In this document: piece by piece, positions 1 to 5,385 of the stretch
Position numbering within the stretch: the stretch's first letter is position 1
How the letters are laid out: the number at the start of each line of letters is the position of its first letter
Source: Spirochaetota bacterium
Lineage (GTDB): Bacteria > Spirochaetota > UBA4802 > UBA5550
Length of the DNA: 5,754 bases
Assembly (NCBI GenBank): GCA_022704585.1
Contig: JAKJGD010000153.1
Span: forward strand, 1-5,754
Reading direction: 5' to 3'
Made by a program: the position numbers and the translations under genes
The notes under the pieces: generated by a model
Databases searched by the model: none
Told to the model about the DNA's origin: nothing
What the model saw: the letters and a program-made list of their open reading frames with translations, nothing else

Positions 1-156
1 CCCGCCGGTGAAGAACTCGTGGTAGGCCCTGTTGCCGTACAGAATCAATCCGTCCTTGCCGATGATCGAAACCGGGTGCTTCAACGATTCGAAGACGGCA
101 TGATCGGAAGAAAGTGTTGCAGCCGCTTCTCCCTTTTTTTCATAATCAACGCTCAT
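1..156 (-). CDS. PAS-domain signalling protein, N-terminal 52 codons (partial)
   Basis: An ATG at 156-154 on the minus strand opens a frame that runs off the left edge without a stop. After a polar stretch of about 20 residues the translation reads FESLKHPVSIIGKDGLILYG and then NRAYHEFF. This is the usual start of a PAS domain: a helix, a strand ending in D-G, a second strand, then N-xx-(Y/F)-xx-(F/L). PAS domains sense ligands, redox state or light, or mediate dimerisation, and are normally coupled to a kinase, cyclase, phosphatase or regulator. The output domain lies outside the window, so the enzyme class cannot be named. An in-frame TGA six codons upstream fixes this ATG as the first possible start. 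A weak GAAGG lies 12 nt upstream of it. The gene follows the COG3014-type lipoprotein on the same strand after a 60-bp gap, so co-transcription is possible but not shown. Confidence 0.72.
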   Translation of the reverse strand, partial: MSVDYEKKGEAAATLSSDHAVFESLKHPVSIIGKDGLILYGNRAYHEFFTGG

Positions 157-193
157 GAGGCACTGATACCTTCACAATCTTCCCCGCGTCCGG

Positions 194-214
194 TGCTGCC
201 CGGGCGCGGGAGCA
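194..214 (-). other. GC-rich hairpin after the lipoprotein operon
   Basis: Three bases beyond the TAA of the COG3014-type gene the minus strand can fold TGCT-CCCG / CGGG-(C)-AGCA, with a 4-nt loop and one bulged base. No T tract follows, so it is not a standard intrinsic terminator. It could slow polymerase, protect the 3' end of the lipoprotein mRNA or be chance in GC-rich DNA. Confidence 0.25.
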
Positions 215-216
215 GG

Positions 217-1569
217 TTACTCGACAGTCCGGATATTCACGAAATACTTGTCTTTACGCTTTATCTCGAAATTCAGATACTTTGTTTCCTGAACCGCACC
301 GTTGAAGCCGATGTACTGGACTGCGGCGGTGTACTTACCCGGGAGCAGGCGCATTCGCGCCAGCTGCAGGTTCGCCGGGAGCGTGTGCCAGCAGCGGAGG
401 TCCGGCTTTATGGTGGCGAAGAGCGCCGTACCGGTCCCGGCTCCCACGATGAGTCCCATGAGCGCGGACAGGCCGCTGTTTCCCTTGGAAAGCTGCCGTG
501 TCGCCTCTTGCGCGCCGATGCCGGCTGCCAGCGATATAAGGGCCTTTGTCACAATGGACGCAGCGACCTCGCCGCGGAGCCGCGCGTAATCGTCCTCCAG
601 GTTCTTGATGGCGGTGTATTCTATGTTCTCGAGGACTTCCGTCTCGATTGTCCGGTTCATGACGGTCACCCTGAGTGACTTTGTCCTGTTTGTCCGGATT
701 TTGAATTTCGGGATAGGGTTTTCCGCCAGGCCGATGGTGTTCATTACGGCACCGACGGTCAGGCCGGCGGCCAGGCTCCTGGTAGCCAGGGTGGCCACGA
801 TTGCCGCGTTCATCCCCGGCTCGTCGAGGAGCCTGCCCCGGGAAACCTTGATGGGGCAGCGGCCGGCCTGGAAGATGACCACCAGCTCGCCGGTGGGGTC
901 GGTTTTTTTCGAGCGCTGCAGCTGCGCGAGGTCGGCCCGGGCCGTCGCCATGCCCGGCTTAAGCTGTAAGATCTGCTTGTATTCCACTTCCGCGTATTCC
1001 CGGTCGTCTTCGCTGCCGGTCGTGTCGGCGCGGAGCTCGTGGGCTATGGCGGCGAGGTACTTGGCCATGATATTCTGCTTGTACCGCGCCTCGCCCTTCT
1101 CGTTCTTGATTTTCTGGAGCTCGTTGTTGACCGCCTTGAACTCGACCGCGGCGTCATCGGGGCTGTTCAGCGACAGGTAGTTGATTCCGAGGAACATGTG
1201 GATCAGGACTTTTTCGAAATCTTCTCCGCGATAATTGGTGATCGTCTGGTCGGCGATCAGGGCCGCCGCTTCCTGCGTCACGCTGATCGGGATGACCTGC
1301 GCGATTTTGGCCGCCATCTCGAGGATCCTGTTGCTGTCCTCGTGCTTGCCCGCCATGTGAAGGAGATATCCCGCTTCCATCATGAGGAGGAGCTTGTCCT
1401 TGCCCGCATTCTTGATCTGCGGGACGAGCATCTTCGCGGCCTCAAGCTCCTGGCCCTGGTAAAATTTTTCCTCCGGCGCGTTGATGACCTCGCGATAGTC
1501 CTTTCCGCATGCGAGCGGGAGCAGCGCGAGTATGAGGAGTGCAAGGGCAGCTGTGAGTTTCGGGGTCAT
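217..1569 (-). CDS. COG3014-type TPR lipoprotein
   Basis: This is a 450-residue exported lipoprotein. The N-terminus has a lysine, a hydrophobic helix at residues 5-20 and the lipobox L-P-L-A-C, with Cys21 as the lipidation site. Residues about 35-215 are helical, with TPR-like pairs (for example YLLHMAGKHEDSNRILEMA and FLGINYLSLNSPDDAAVEFK). A second region starts near residue 227 with GELVVIFQAGRCPIK. It continues through a helix at 322-358 (NLEDDYARLRGEV followed by an Ala/Gly-rich stretch), a hydrophobic Gly-rich segment at 366-388, and LRCWHTLPANLQLARMRL at 391-408. This order matches, from memory, the uncharacterised COG3014 lipoproteins, which commonly neighbour LpoB-like genes. Length is normal for that family. 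GGAGG at 1583-1579, 8 nt before the ATG, supports the start. The gene is 20 bp downstream of the LpoB-like gene and is presumably co-transcribed. The inferred site is the outer membrane, facing the periplasm. The molecular function is unknown. A role as a scaffold in peptidoglycan synthesis is an inference from its neighbour. Confidence 0.85.
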   Translation of the reverse strand: MTPKLTAALALLILALLPLACGKDYREVINAPEEKFYQGQELEAAKMLVPQIKNAGKDKLLLMMEAGYLLHMAGKHEDSNRILEMAAKIAQVIPISVTQEAAALIADQTITNYRGEDFEKVLIHMFLGINYLSLNSPDDAAVEFKAVNNELQKIKNEKGEARYKQNIMAKYLAAIAHELRADTTGSEDDREYAEVEYKQILQLKPGMATARADLAQLQRSKKTDPTGELVVIFQAGRCPIKVSRGRLLDEPGMNAAIVATLATRSLAAGLTVGAVMNTIGLAENPIPKFKIRTNRTKSLRVTVMNRTIETEVLENIEYTAIKNLEDDYARLRGEVAASIVTKALISLAAGIGAQEATRQLSKGNSGLSALMGLIVGAGTGTALFATIKPDLRCWHTLPANLQLARMRLLPGKYTAAVQYIGFNGAVQETKYLNFEIKRKDKYFVNIRTVE

Positions 1570-1589
1570 GGGCGGGTGCCTCCGCGTGC

Positions 1590-2159
1590 TCAGAAGCCGA
1601 TCCTGTCCGTGGATGTGCTTTTTAAAAACTCCTGCCGGTCCTGCCAGCGCAGAACGCCGGTCCCCAGCTCTTTCAGCTTCATGGTAACGACGATGTACTG
1701 GATTTTTTTGCCGCCGTCGTAACGCACATTTTCGGTGATGTGCCCGAACAGGAAAAAATTGGGAGATTTGAGGTTGCCGACCGGTACGGCGCTGTCGGGA
1801 TCGATCAGCCCGGTCATTCCTTTTTCCATCTCTTTAATGGCTTCCCTGGTGTATGAGTCATCGACGAACTCGATCCTCATCTGTATCAGGTTGTTCACTA
1901 TTTCGTCGGTAAGCATTCTCGTGTCGATGTGCTCGGCCGTGTCGTTCTTGATCCTCTGGGTTTGAATCAGCGCGGGCTTGTTCCAGCTGCTCTTCAAATA
2001 TGTATAGAGGGAGCCGACCATTTTGTTGACGGTCGTTTTGATCTCCCGCGGCCCCCATTCCATCGATCCCTTGTCCTTGCTCGCATCACGGTACTGGGTG
2101 CTGCCACAGCTTACCGCCAGTATGGAAATCGCAATGACCAACACGGCTGCTCTGTTCAT
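1590..2159 (-). CDS. LpoB-like penicillin-binding protein activator lipoprotein
   Basis: This is a 189-residue lipoprotein with a hydrophobic helix at residues 4-16 and the lipobox L-A-V-S-C, with Cys18 lipidated. The mature part carries the LpoB-family signature: a helix TTVNKMVGSLYTYL (42-55), the strand and turn RIKNDTAEHIDT (69-80), a helix LTDEIVNNLIQ, the strand IEFVDD, and near the end LFGHI (137-141) and WQDRQEFLK (172-180). In Escherichia coli LpoB crosses the periplasm from the outer membrane and activates PBP1b through its UB2H domain. Here only about 20 residues separate the lipid anchor from the domain, and the long proline-rich linker of E. coli LpoB is missing. The partner enzyme may therefore differ, or the envelope spacing may. 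AAGGAG at 2171-2166, 6 nt before the ATG, is a strong ribosome binding site. It is the first gene of a two-gene operon with the TPR lipoprotein. Family assignment is firm. The PBP-activator role is inferred. Confidence 0.85.
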   Translation of the reverse strand: MNRAAVLVIAISILAVSCGSTQYRDASKDKGSMEWGPREIKTTVNKMVGSLYTYLKSSWNKPALIQTQRIKNDTAEHIDTRMLTDEIVNNLIQMRIEFVDDSYTREAIKEMEKGMTGLIDPDSAVPVGNLKSPNFFLFGHITENVRYDGGKKIQYIVVTMKLKELGTGVLRWQDRQEFLKSTSTDRIGF

Positions 2160-2165
2160 ATGAAT

Positions 2166-2171
2166 CTCCTT
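2166..2171 (-). promoter_or_regulatory. Ribosome binding site of the LpoB-like gene
   Basis: On the minus strand AAGGAG stands 6 nt before the ATG at 2159. It is the strongest Shine-Dalgarno among the minus-strand genes here and confirms the start that includes the lipoprotein signal peptide. Confidence 0.7.
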
Positions 2172-2216
2172 GGATTTTTTACGGGTGCCTTGCGGCTACT
2201 ATGTATTACAATAGCG

Positions 2217-2271
2217 AAAAAAAACCGGTATCATTACTGATTCTTTCCCACCCCCGGGGAATGAAATGATA
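2217..2271 (-). terminator. Candidate leader attenuator or terminator: hairpin followed by T8
   Basis: On the minus strand TATCATT (2271-2265) is the exact complement of AATGATA (2235-2229). The inner segments ATTC/GAAT and CCC/GGG can extend the stem. After CCGG comes a run of eight T (2224-2217). This resembles an intrinsic terminator with an AT-rich base and internal loops. It lies between mnmH and the LpoB-like gene, 57 nt before the latter's ATG. It could end read-through from the mnmH operon or, if transcription starts near 2270, act as an attenuator in the lipoprotein operon leader. The stem is imperfect, so confidence is low. Confidence 0.35.
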
Positions 2272-2275
2272 GTTG

Positions 2276-2305
2276 ATTAATGAAATCCGGGCCTTTAATT
2301 GTCAA
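2276..2305 (-). promoter_or_regulatory. Candidate sigma-70-type promoter of the lipoprotein operon
   Basis: The minus strand carries a perfect -35 TTGACA (2305-2300) and, 18 bp on, ATTAAT (2281-2276), which matches four of six bases of the -10 consensus. Upstream of the -35 (about 2306-2330) lies an A/T tract resembling an UP element. The predicted start is near 2270, giving a leader of about 110 nt that contains the hairpin and T8 run. The assignment rests on sequence match and position only. Confidence 0.45.
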
Positions 2306-2391
2306 TAAAGTAAATATATTTTTTTAAACCCTTTGCGGGGCCGGCACGCGAAGGCCTGTAAATGCGGCGTATTTGCCGGATTGCCCGGAAA

Positions 2392-2424
2392 CGACCCCGT
2401 CCGGAATGGTTATCCGGCGGGTCG
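2392..2424 (-). terminator. Hairpin directly after mnmH
   Basis: Starting at the base after the TAG of mnmH, the minus strand folds CGACCC / GGGTCG, then, across a small internal loop, CCGG / CCGG, around a 9-nt loop. This gives ten mostly G-C pairs. Only three T follow. It is a likely transcript end or 3'-protecting structure for the Nudix-mnmH operon, and a weak intrinsic terminator by the T-tract criterion. Confidence 0.5.
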
Positions 2425-3435
2425 CTACCGGCCGGGCCCCCCGCATAGCTCCATCACCTGTTTGACCGTTTCATCGGTATCCAGGTTCCGGATAATTGCC
2501 GCGTGTTCTTTCCGGTCCAGGGTATGCCGGTAGAGAGGGTCATAATAGGTTTCCAGCATGATGCGAATGAATTCCCGTATGTTTCCCGCGCGGTAGAGCC
2601 CGATAAGCAGATCGGCATTTTTTTTGCCCAGCTTCGGCGTAAGGCCGGTCACGATGACGGGAATGTTGTCGTCGGTGCAGTGCTCGTGGTACTCGTTGTA
2701 TATTATCTCGACGCGGCGCTCTAACGGCGTGTCTATCAGGATCGAGGGCGAGCATCTCATCAGCTCGTACAGCGACGGCGGTAGATGCAGGTTGCCGATT
2801 TTGCGGGACTCGCCTTCGATGACGATGCCCGGCGCACCGGCCAGCCCGCGGATGCGGTCGCAGAGCAGGCTCTCGAACCGCTTCTGCGATTTCTGCGCTA
2901 TGCCGATGCCGCCGAATACGGAGCTCCGGTGGCCCGCCATCCCCTCCAGGTCGATCGCGTACGGGAGCTTCCTGATGATCTCGGTTTTGCCCGTTCCGGT
3001 CAGGCCCTGGAGCACGAAGAGCGGGGCCGGGAGCAGGATGGACGCGAGCTGCCCTGCGACATGACGCCGGTAGCCCTTGTATCCGTCCCGGAGCCGGAAC
3101 ACCGGCATGCCCAGCGAGTCGAGCAGGGCTGCCAGTGACCCGGAGCGCATGCCGCCCCGCGCGCACATGATCACGATATTCCGGTCGCGGTATTGCATGA
3201 AGGAGCCCACCAGTTCCGGGAGCTTCCCGCCGACAATCGCGGTGCCCCGCGTGATGGCGCTGTCCCTGCCCATCGCCCGGTACATGGTCCCCACTTCCCT
3301 GCGCTCGCTGTCGTCGAACAGGGGAATATTGACCGCTCCTTCTACGTGGTCCTCGGCGAATTCAATCGGTGCGCGCACGTCGATGTATATCCTGTCGGGG
3401 ATCTCGAGAGATTCGCTGTAGGTTATATCGTTCAT
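2425..3435 (-). CDS. mnmH: tRNA 2-selenouridine synthase
   Basis: MnmH (SelU/YbbB) replaces the sulfur of 2-thiouridine at wobble position 34 of tRNA-Lys, -Glu and -Gln with selenium, using selenophosphate, by way of a geranylated intermediate. The 336 residues (E. coli about 364) show both domains. The N-terminal rhodanese domain (about 1-130) has IDVRAPIEFAEDHVEGAVNI, the family hallmark ERREVGTMYR (44-53), and catalytic Cys91 in CARGGMRSGS. The C-terminal P-loop domain has Walker A GLTGTGKT (144-151), then IDLEGMAGHRSSVFGGIG (161-178) and IVIEGESRKIG (204-214). The Trp that usually follows the catalytic Cys in CWRGG is Ala here. The ATG is preceded by AAAGG at a 7-nt distance. It lies 41 bp downstream of the Nudix gene and probably shares its transcript. 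No selD (selenophosphate synthetase) is in the window, so it must be encoded elsewhere if the enzyme works with selenium. Confidence 0.95.
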   Translation of the reverse strand: MNDITYSESLEIPDRIYIDVRAPIEFAEDHVEGAVNIPLFDDSERREVGTMYRAMGRDSAITRGTAIVGGKLPELVGSFMQYRDRNIVIMCARGGMRSGSLAALLDSLGMPVFRLRDGYKGYRRHVAGQLASILLPAPLFVLQGLTGTGKTEIIRKLPYAIDLEGMAGHRSSVFGGIGIAQKSQKRFESLLCDRIRGLAGAPGIVIEGESRKIGNLHLPPSLYELMRCSPSILIDTPLERRVEIIYNEYHEHCTDDNIPVIVTGLTPKLGKKNADLLIGLYRAGNIREFIRIMLETYYDPLYRHTLDRKEHAAIIRNLDTDETVKQVMELCGGPGR

Positions 3436-3476
3436 TATTCAGCCTTTATTATAAGAAAGCAGGCCGGAAGGGGCGA

Positions 3477-4151
3477 TCAGATATCCGGCATGCGGGCGGT
3501 CACGCGCCCGGTCCAGGCGAGCTCCTCCGCCGCCTGGAGCACCACCTGCATGTAGGCCTTCATGGATTCATGGAACAGCTGCGGATGGAAATCTGCGGGG
3601 CCGACGGTTTTTCTGATCGTCTCCGTTCCGGTGAAACCGCCGACCTCGACGGGACCGCCGCCGGCGAGGATCACCTGCACGTTATCAAGCCTCACCTCGA
3701 AAATGCCCGTGACTTCACCGTCCCGGAAGCGGTAGCGATCGAGCCTGCGGTTGTCGGCGATGATGTAGATGTGCTGAAGCTCACGCTGGAACAGGGCACC
3801 GTTTTTTTCAGAGTAACGGTACCAGCCAAGGTCGATGAGACGATGCTCATCCGGCTCGAAACCTATCTCCTCCCGGGCTTCCTTGGCGACCTTGCTGCCG
3901 CCGACCCCGTAGGGCACGTGGCCGCCTACGGTTATATCGAGGCAGTTCGGGTAGTGTTCCTTGTGCGGGGCGCGGAGCTGGAAGAGGAGGCAGGGCCCGT
4001 CGTCTGCATCCCTCATGATCCAGAGGTGGACCGCCTCGTGCGGCGTGCCGTCCCGGTGGGCAATGTCCCTCTCGACCGATTCCCCCGTTGGGAGGCCGTT
4101 TTCCCAATCCCAGACTTCCAGCAGCTCGGTGATACCAGTACATTTCTGCAT
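3477..4151 (-). CDS. Nudix hydrolase family protein
   Basis: This is a 224-residue protein, counted from the ATG at 4151. ELLEVWDWENGLPTGESVER (9-28), HEAVHLWIM (38-46) and LLFQLRAPHKEHYPNCLDIT (55-74) match the N-terminal part of Nudix enzymes related to the isopentenyl-diphosphate-isomerase-like and Tnr3-like groups. These usually cleave nucleoside-diphosphate-linked substrates, so the substrate here is open. The Nudix helix follows at 76-98, ending K-E-A-R-E-E-I-G-F. Metal-binding Glu91, Glu94 and Glu95 are kept. The conserved Glu of GX5E is Gly82, and the Arg of REUXEEXGU is Lys90. The 120-residue C-terminal part is not recognised. A TTG at 4187 would add 12 residues, but it directly follows a stop codon and has no ribosome binding site. 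The ATG is therefore preferred, although its own Shine-Dalgarno is weak. This is the first gene of a pair with mnmH. Confidence 0.85.
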   Translation of the reverse strand: MQKCTGITELLEVWDWENGLPTGESVERDIAHRDGTPHEAVHLWIMRDADDGPCLLFQLRAPHKEHYPNCLDITVGGHVPYGVGGSKVAKEAREEIGFEPDEHRLIDLGWYRYSEKNGALFQRELQHIYIIADNRRLDRYRFRDGEVTGIFEVRLDNVQVILAGGGPVEVGGFTGTETIRKTVGPADFHPQLFHESMKAYMQVVLQAAEELAWTGRVTARMPDI

Positions 4152-4213
4152 AATGACTTCGCTTTGTCCGGGGCCGCTGGTGTTCAATTATGCATCAAGG
4201 GCAGCCGGACGGA

Positions 4214-4241
4214 GATATAAAAGGCGCCCGAAGCGCATCAA
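4214..4241 (-). promoter_or_regulatory. Candidate promoter of the Nudix-mnmH operon
   Basis: The minus strand has TTGATG (4241-4236), 16 bp, then TATATC (4219-4214), each matching four of six consensus bases. Transcription would start near 4207, about 55 nt before the ATG at 4151. The position is sensible but the match is only moderate. Confidence 0.35.
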
Positions 4242-4255
4242 GCCAGGCTTTTCCT

Positions 4256-4265
4256 GCCCCGGGGC
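4256..4265. other. GC palindrome in the divergent promoter region
   Basis: GCCCCGGGGC is a perfect 10-bp palindrome midway between the two divergent operons. Nearby, AAGCC-A-GGCTT at 4240-4250 is a second short inverted repeat that overlaps the -35 candidate of the minus-strand promoter. Either could be an operator, but both are short and may be chance. Confidence 0.2.
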
Positions 4266-4294
4266 TGTATAAACTGATGAAAAACGGCACAGGA

Positions 4295-4326
4295 TTGACA
4301 AGCTTTTTTTATTTAAAATAGATAAT
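4295..4326 (+). promoter_or_regulatory. Candidate promoter of the sensor-STAS operon
   Basis: A perfect -35 TTGACA lies at 4295-4300. Downstream is an AT-rich stretch with GATAAT at 4321-4326 (five of six -10 bases, but a long 20-bp spacer) or TAGATA at 4319-4324 (18-bp spacer, weaker match). The leader to the ATG at 4368 would be about 35 nt. An additional -10-like TATTAT lies at 4337-4342. Confidence 0.45.
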
Positions 4327-4367
4327 CATACACCGATATTATAAACGATATAAAAGGCTGAAAAACC

Positions 4368-5381
4368 ATGGTTGAAATCTCATTGAACGGCGCTGAAAAT
4401 CCGGCGGGCATCGGTCCAGCGGCATCGACCGGTAAAAAACGGGGCGGGAAAAGCCTGCTTCCGTTCGGCATTTTTTTCATGCTTTTCCTGATCGAGACGA
4501 TCATGGCGGCCGGCGCCGCAGGTGCCTACTTCCTGTATGCCGGGGCCGGCAGGATCTCCGAGATCGAGGCGGATACCAGGTCGCATGCCGTAAACCTTGC
4601 CGAGGCGCTCGGGGGAGCGGCGGAGCTGAGCTACCGGGCCAAGAACTATGCCAGGCTCAAAAAACTGTTCCAGGAAAAGATCGGGGAGCGCACCATCGAT
4701 GAGGCTTTTTTCGTTCTCAGGAGCGGGAAGCTGATCGCGCATTCCGACCCGCAGGCCGGGGAAAAGCTTAAGGGCACCATGGCCGGCGGCGGGTCGGCCT
4801 ACAACCTCGACCTGATCCTCCAGCCGGTCAACAGCAACAGCACCGGGGTCCTTTTCACCGACTACAACATCGTATCCAGACCCGTGCCCTTTGAACGCAG
4901 CCAGCAGGACCTGATCAGGCACTACCTGTACCGCGGCATCGACTCGAGCGGATGGCTTGCCAGCAGGGCGGTCTACGGCAGGAAGAAGCCGGTCGGCACT
5001 GTCGGGCTTATCATATCGAAGACGAGAATATACGCGTTTATCCGGGACCATGTGGACCGCACCCTGCAGGTGTTCCGCATCGCCTTTGCGGCCGCGTTCC
5101 TCGTATCGCTGACAGTGTCGCTCGTGGTCTACGGCCGGTACCGGGGCATACGCAGGCGTGCGCTCGAGGAGCGGCGGAGCGCCAGGCCCGGCGCAGACGG
5201 CGAGCTGTACGACATGTCCGTGGCGGTGGCGCCCGTCGCCGGGTCCGAAAGGGCAATAGCGGTGAACATGGATGACCTGGTCGAGGAGGGCTCATATGAC
5301 GCGGTGCTGGCCGCCGGCGGGTCGGACCGGGGCACCGGCAGGAAAATAAAAGACGCCATACCGGCGGATGATAAGGAGTAG
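4368..5381 (+). CDS. Membrane protein with periplasmic Cache-like sensor domain and no output domain
   Basis: This is a 337-residue protein with two predicted transmembrane helices, at about 31-57 and 237-256. The basic KKRGGK stretch before the first helix puts the N-terminus inside, so residues 58-236 face the periplasm and the C-terminal 80 residues the cytoplasm. The periplasmic part begins with a helix, then IDEAFFVLRSGKLIAHSDP (110-128), and ends PVGTVGLIISKTRIYAFIRD (208-227). This pattern of strand, D/G turn, 'I-A-H-S-D-P' and a closing amphipathic helix is typical of Cache-type sensors, although no named family is recognised. The tail (257-337) starts Arg-rich, becomes acidic, and shows no HAMP, kinase, cyclase or methyl-accepting domain. 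AAAAGG 10 nt before the ATG supports the start. The STAS gene begins 4 bp after the stop, so the two are very likely one operon. The inferred role is to pass an envelope signal to the STAS partner. An alternative is a sensor half that pairs with an enzyme encoded outside the window. Confidence 0.8.
   Translation: MVEISLNGAENPAGIGPAASTGKKRGGKSLLPFGIFFMLFLIETIMAAGAAGAYFLYAGAGRISEIEADTRSHAVNLAEALGGAAELSYRAKNYARLKKLFQEKIGERTIDEAFFVLRSGKLIAHSDPQAGEKLKGTMAGGGSAYNLDLILQPVNSNSTGVLFTDYNIVSRPVPFERSQQDLIRHYLYRGIDSSGWLASRAVYGRKKPVGTVGLIISKTRIYAFIRDHVDRTLQVFRIAFAAAFLVSLTVSLVVYGRYRGIRRRALEERRSARPGADGELYDMSVAVAPVAGSERAIAVNMDDLVEEGSYDAVLAAGGSDRGTGRKIKDAIPADDKE
5373..5378 (+). promoter_or_regulatory. Ribosome binding site deciding the GTG start of the STAS gene
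   Basis: AAGGAG lies inside the last codons of the sensor gene, 7 nt before the GTG at 5386. It makes this GTG the start of the STAS gene even though it is not ATG, and suggests translational coupling to the sensor gene. Confidence 0.75.
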
Positions 5382-5385
5382 CGCC

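Noticed and set aside
19..678. A 219-codon plus-strand open frame at the left edge
   Set aside because: It covers the antisense of the PAS protein start and of the lipoprotein C-terminus. Its translation is low-complexity and rich in Arg and Gly, with no family features.
1039..1722. A 227-codon plus-strand open frame across the lipoprotein gene boundary
   Set aside because: It runs antisense through two well-supported lipoprotein genes and its sequence looks like reversed lipoprotein codons. No ribosome binding site supports it.
2325..2345. CCC-CGCAAA-GGG inverted repeat next to an A/T tract as a terminator
   Set aside because: The stem is only three pairs. On the minus strand the following tract is mostly A, not T, and no plus-strand gene ends here.
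2540..3166. A 208-codon minus-strand frame overlapping mnmH
   Set aside because: It is an alternative frame inside mnmH, dominated by Arg, Ala, Pro and His, which is typical of a frame-shifted GC-rich gene.
4149..4187. TTG at 4187 as the start of the Nudix protein
   Set aside because: It follows a stop codon directly and has no Shine-Dalgarno. The family's conserved region begins just after the ATG at 4151, so the extra 12 residues are not needed.
3369..4220. A 283-codon plus-strand open frame opposite the Nudix gene
   Set aside because: It is antisense to a gene with clear family motifs, has no recognisable domain or good ribosome binding site, and is the kind of frame that GC-rich codon bias opens by chance.
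4380..5051. A 223-codon minus-strand frame opposite the membrane sensor
   Set aside because: The plus-strand frame has coherent membrane helices, a ribosome binding site and a coupled downstream gene. The antisense frame has none of these.
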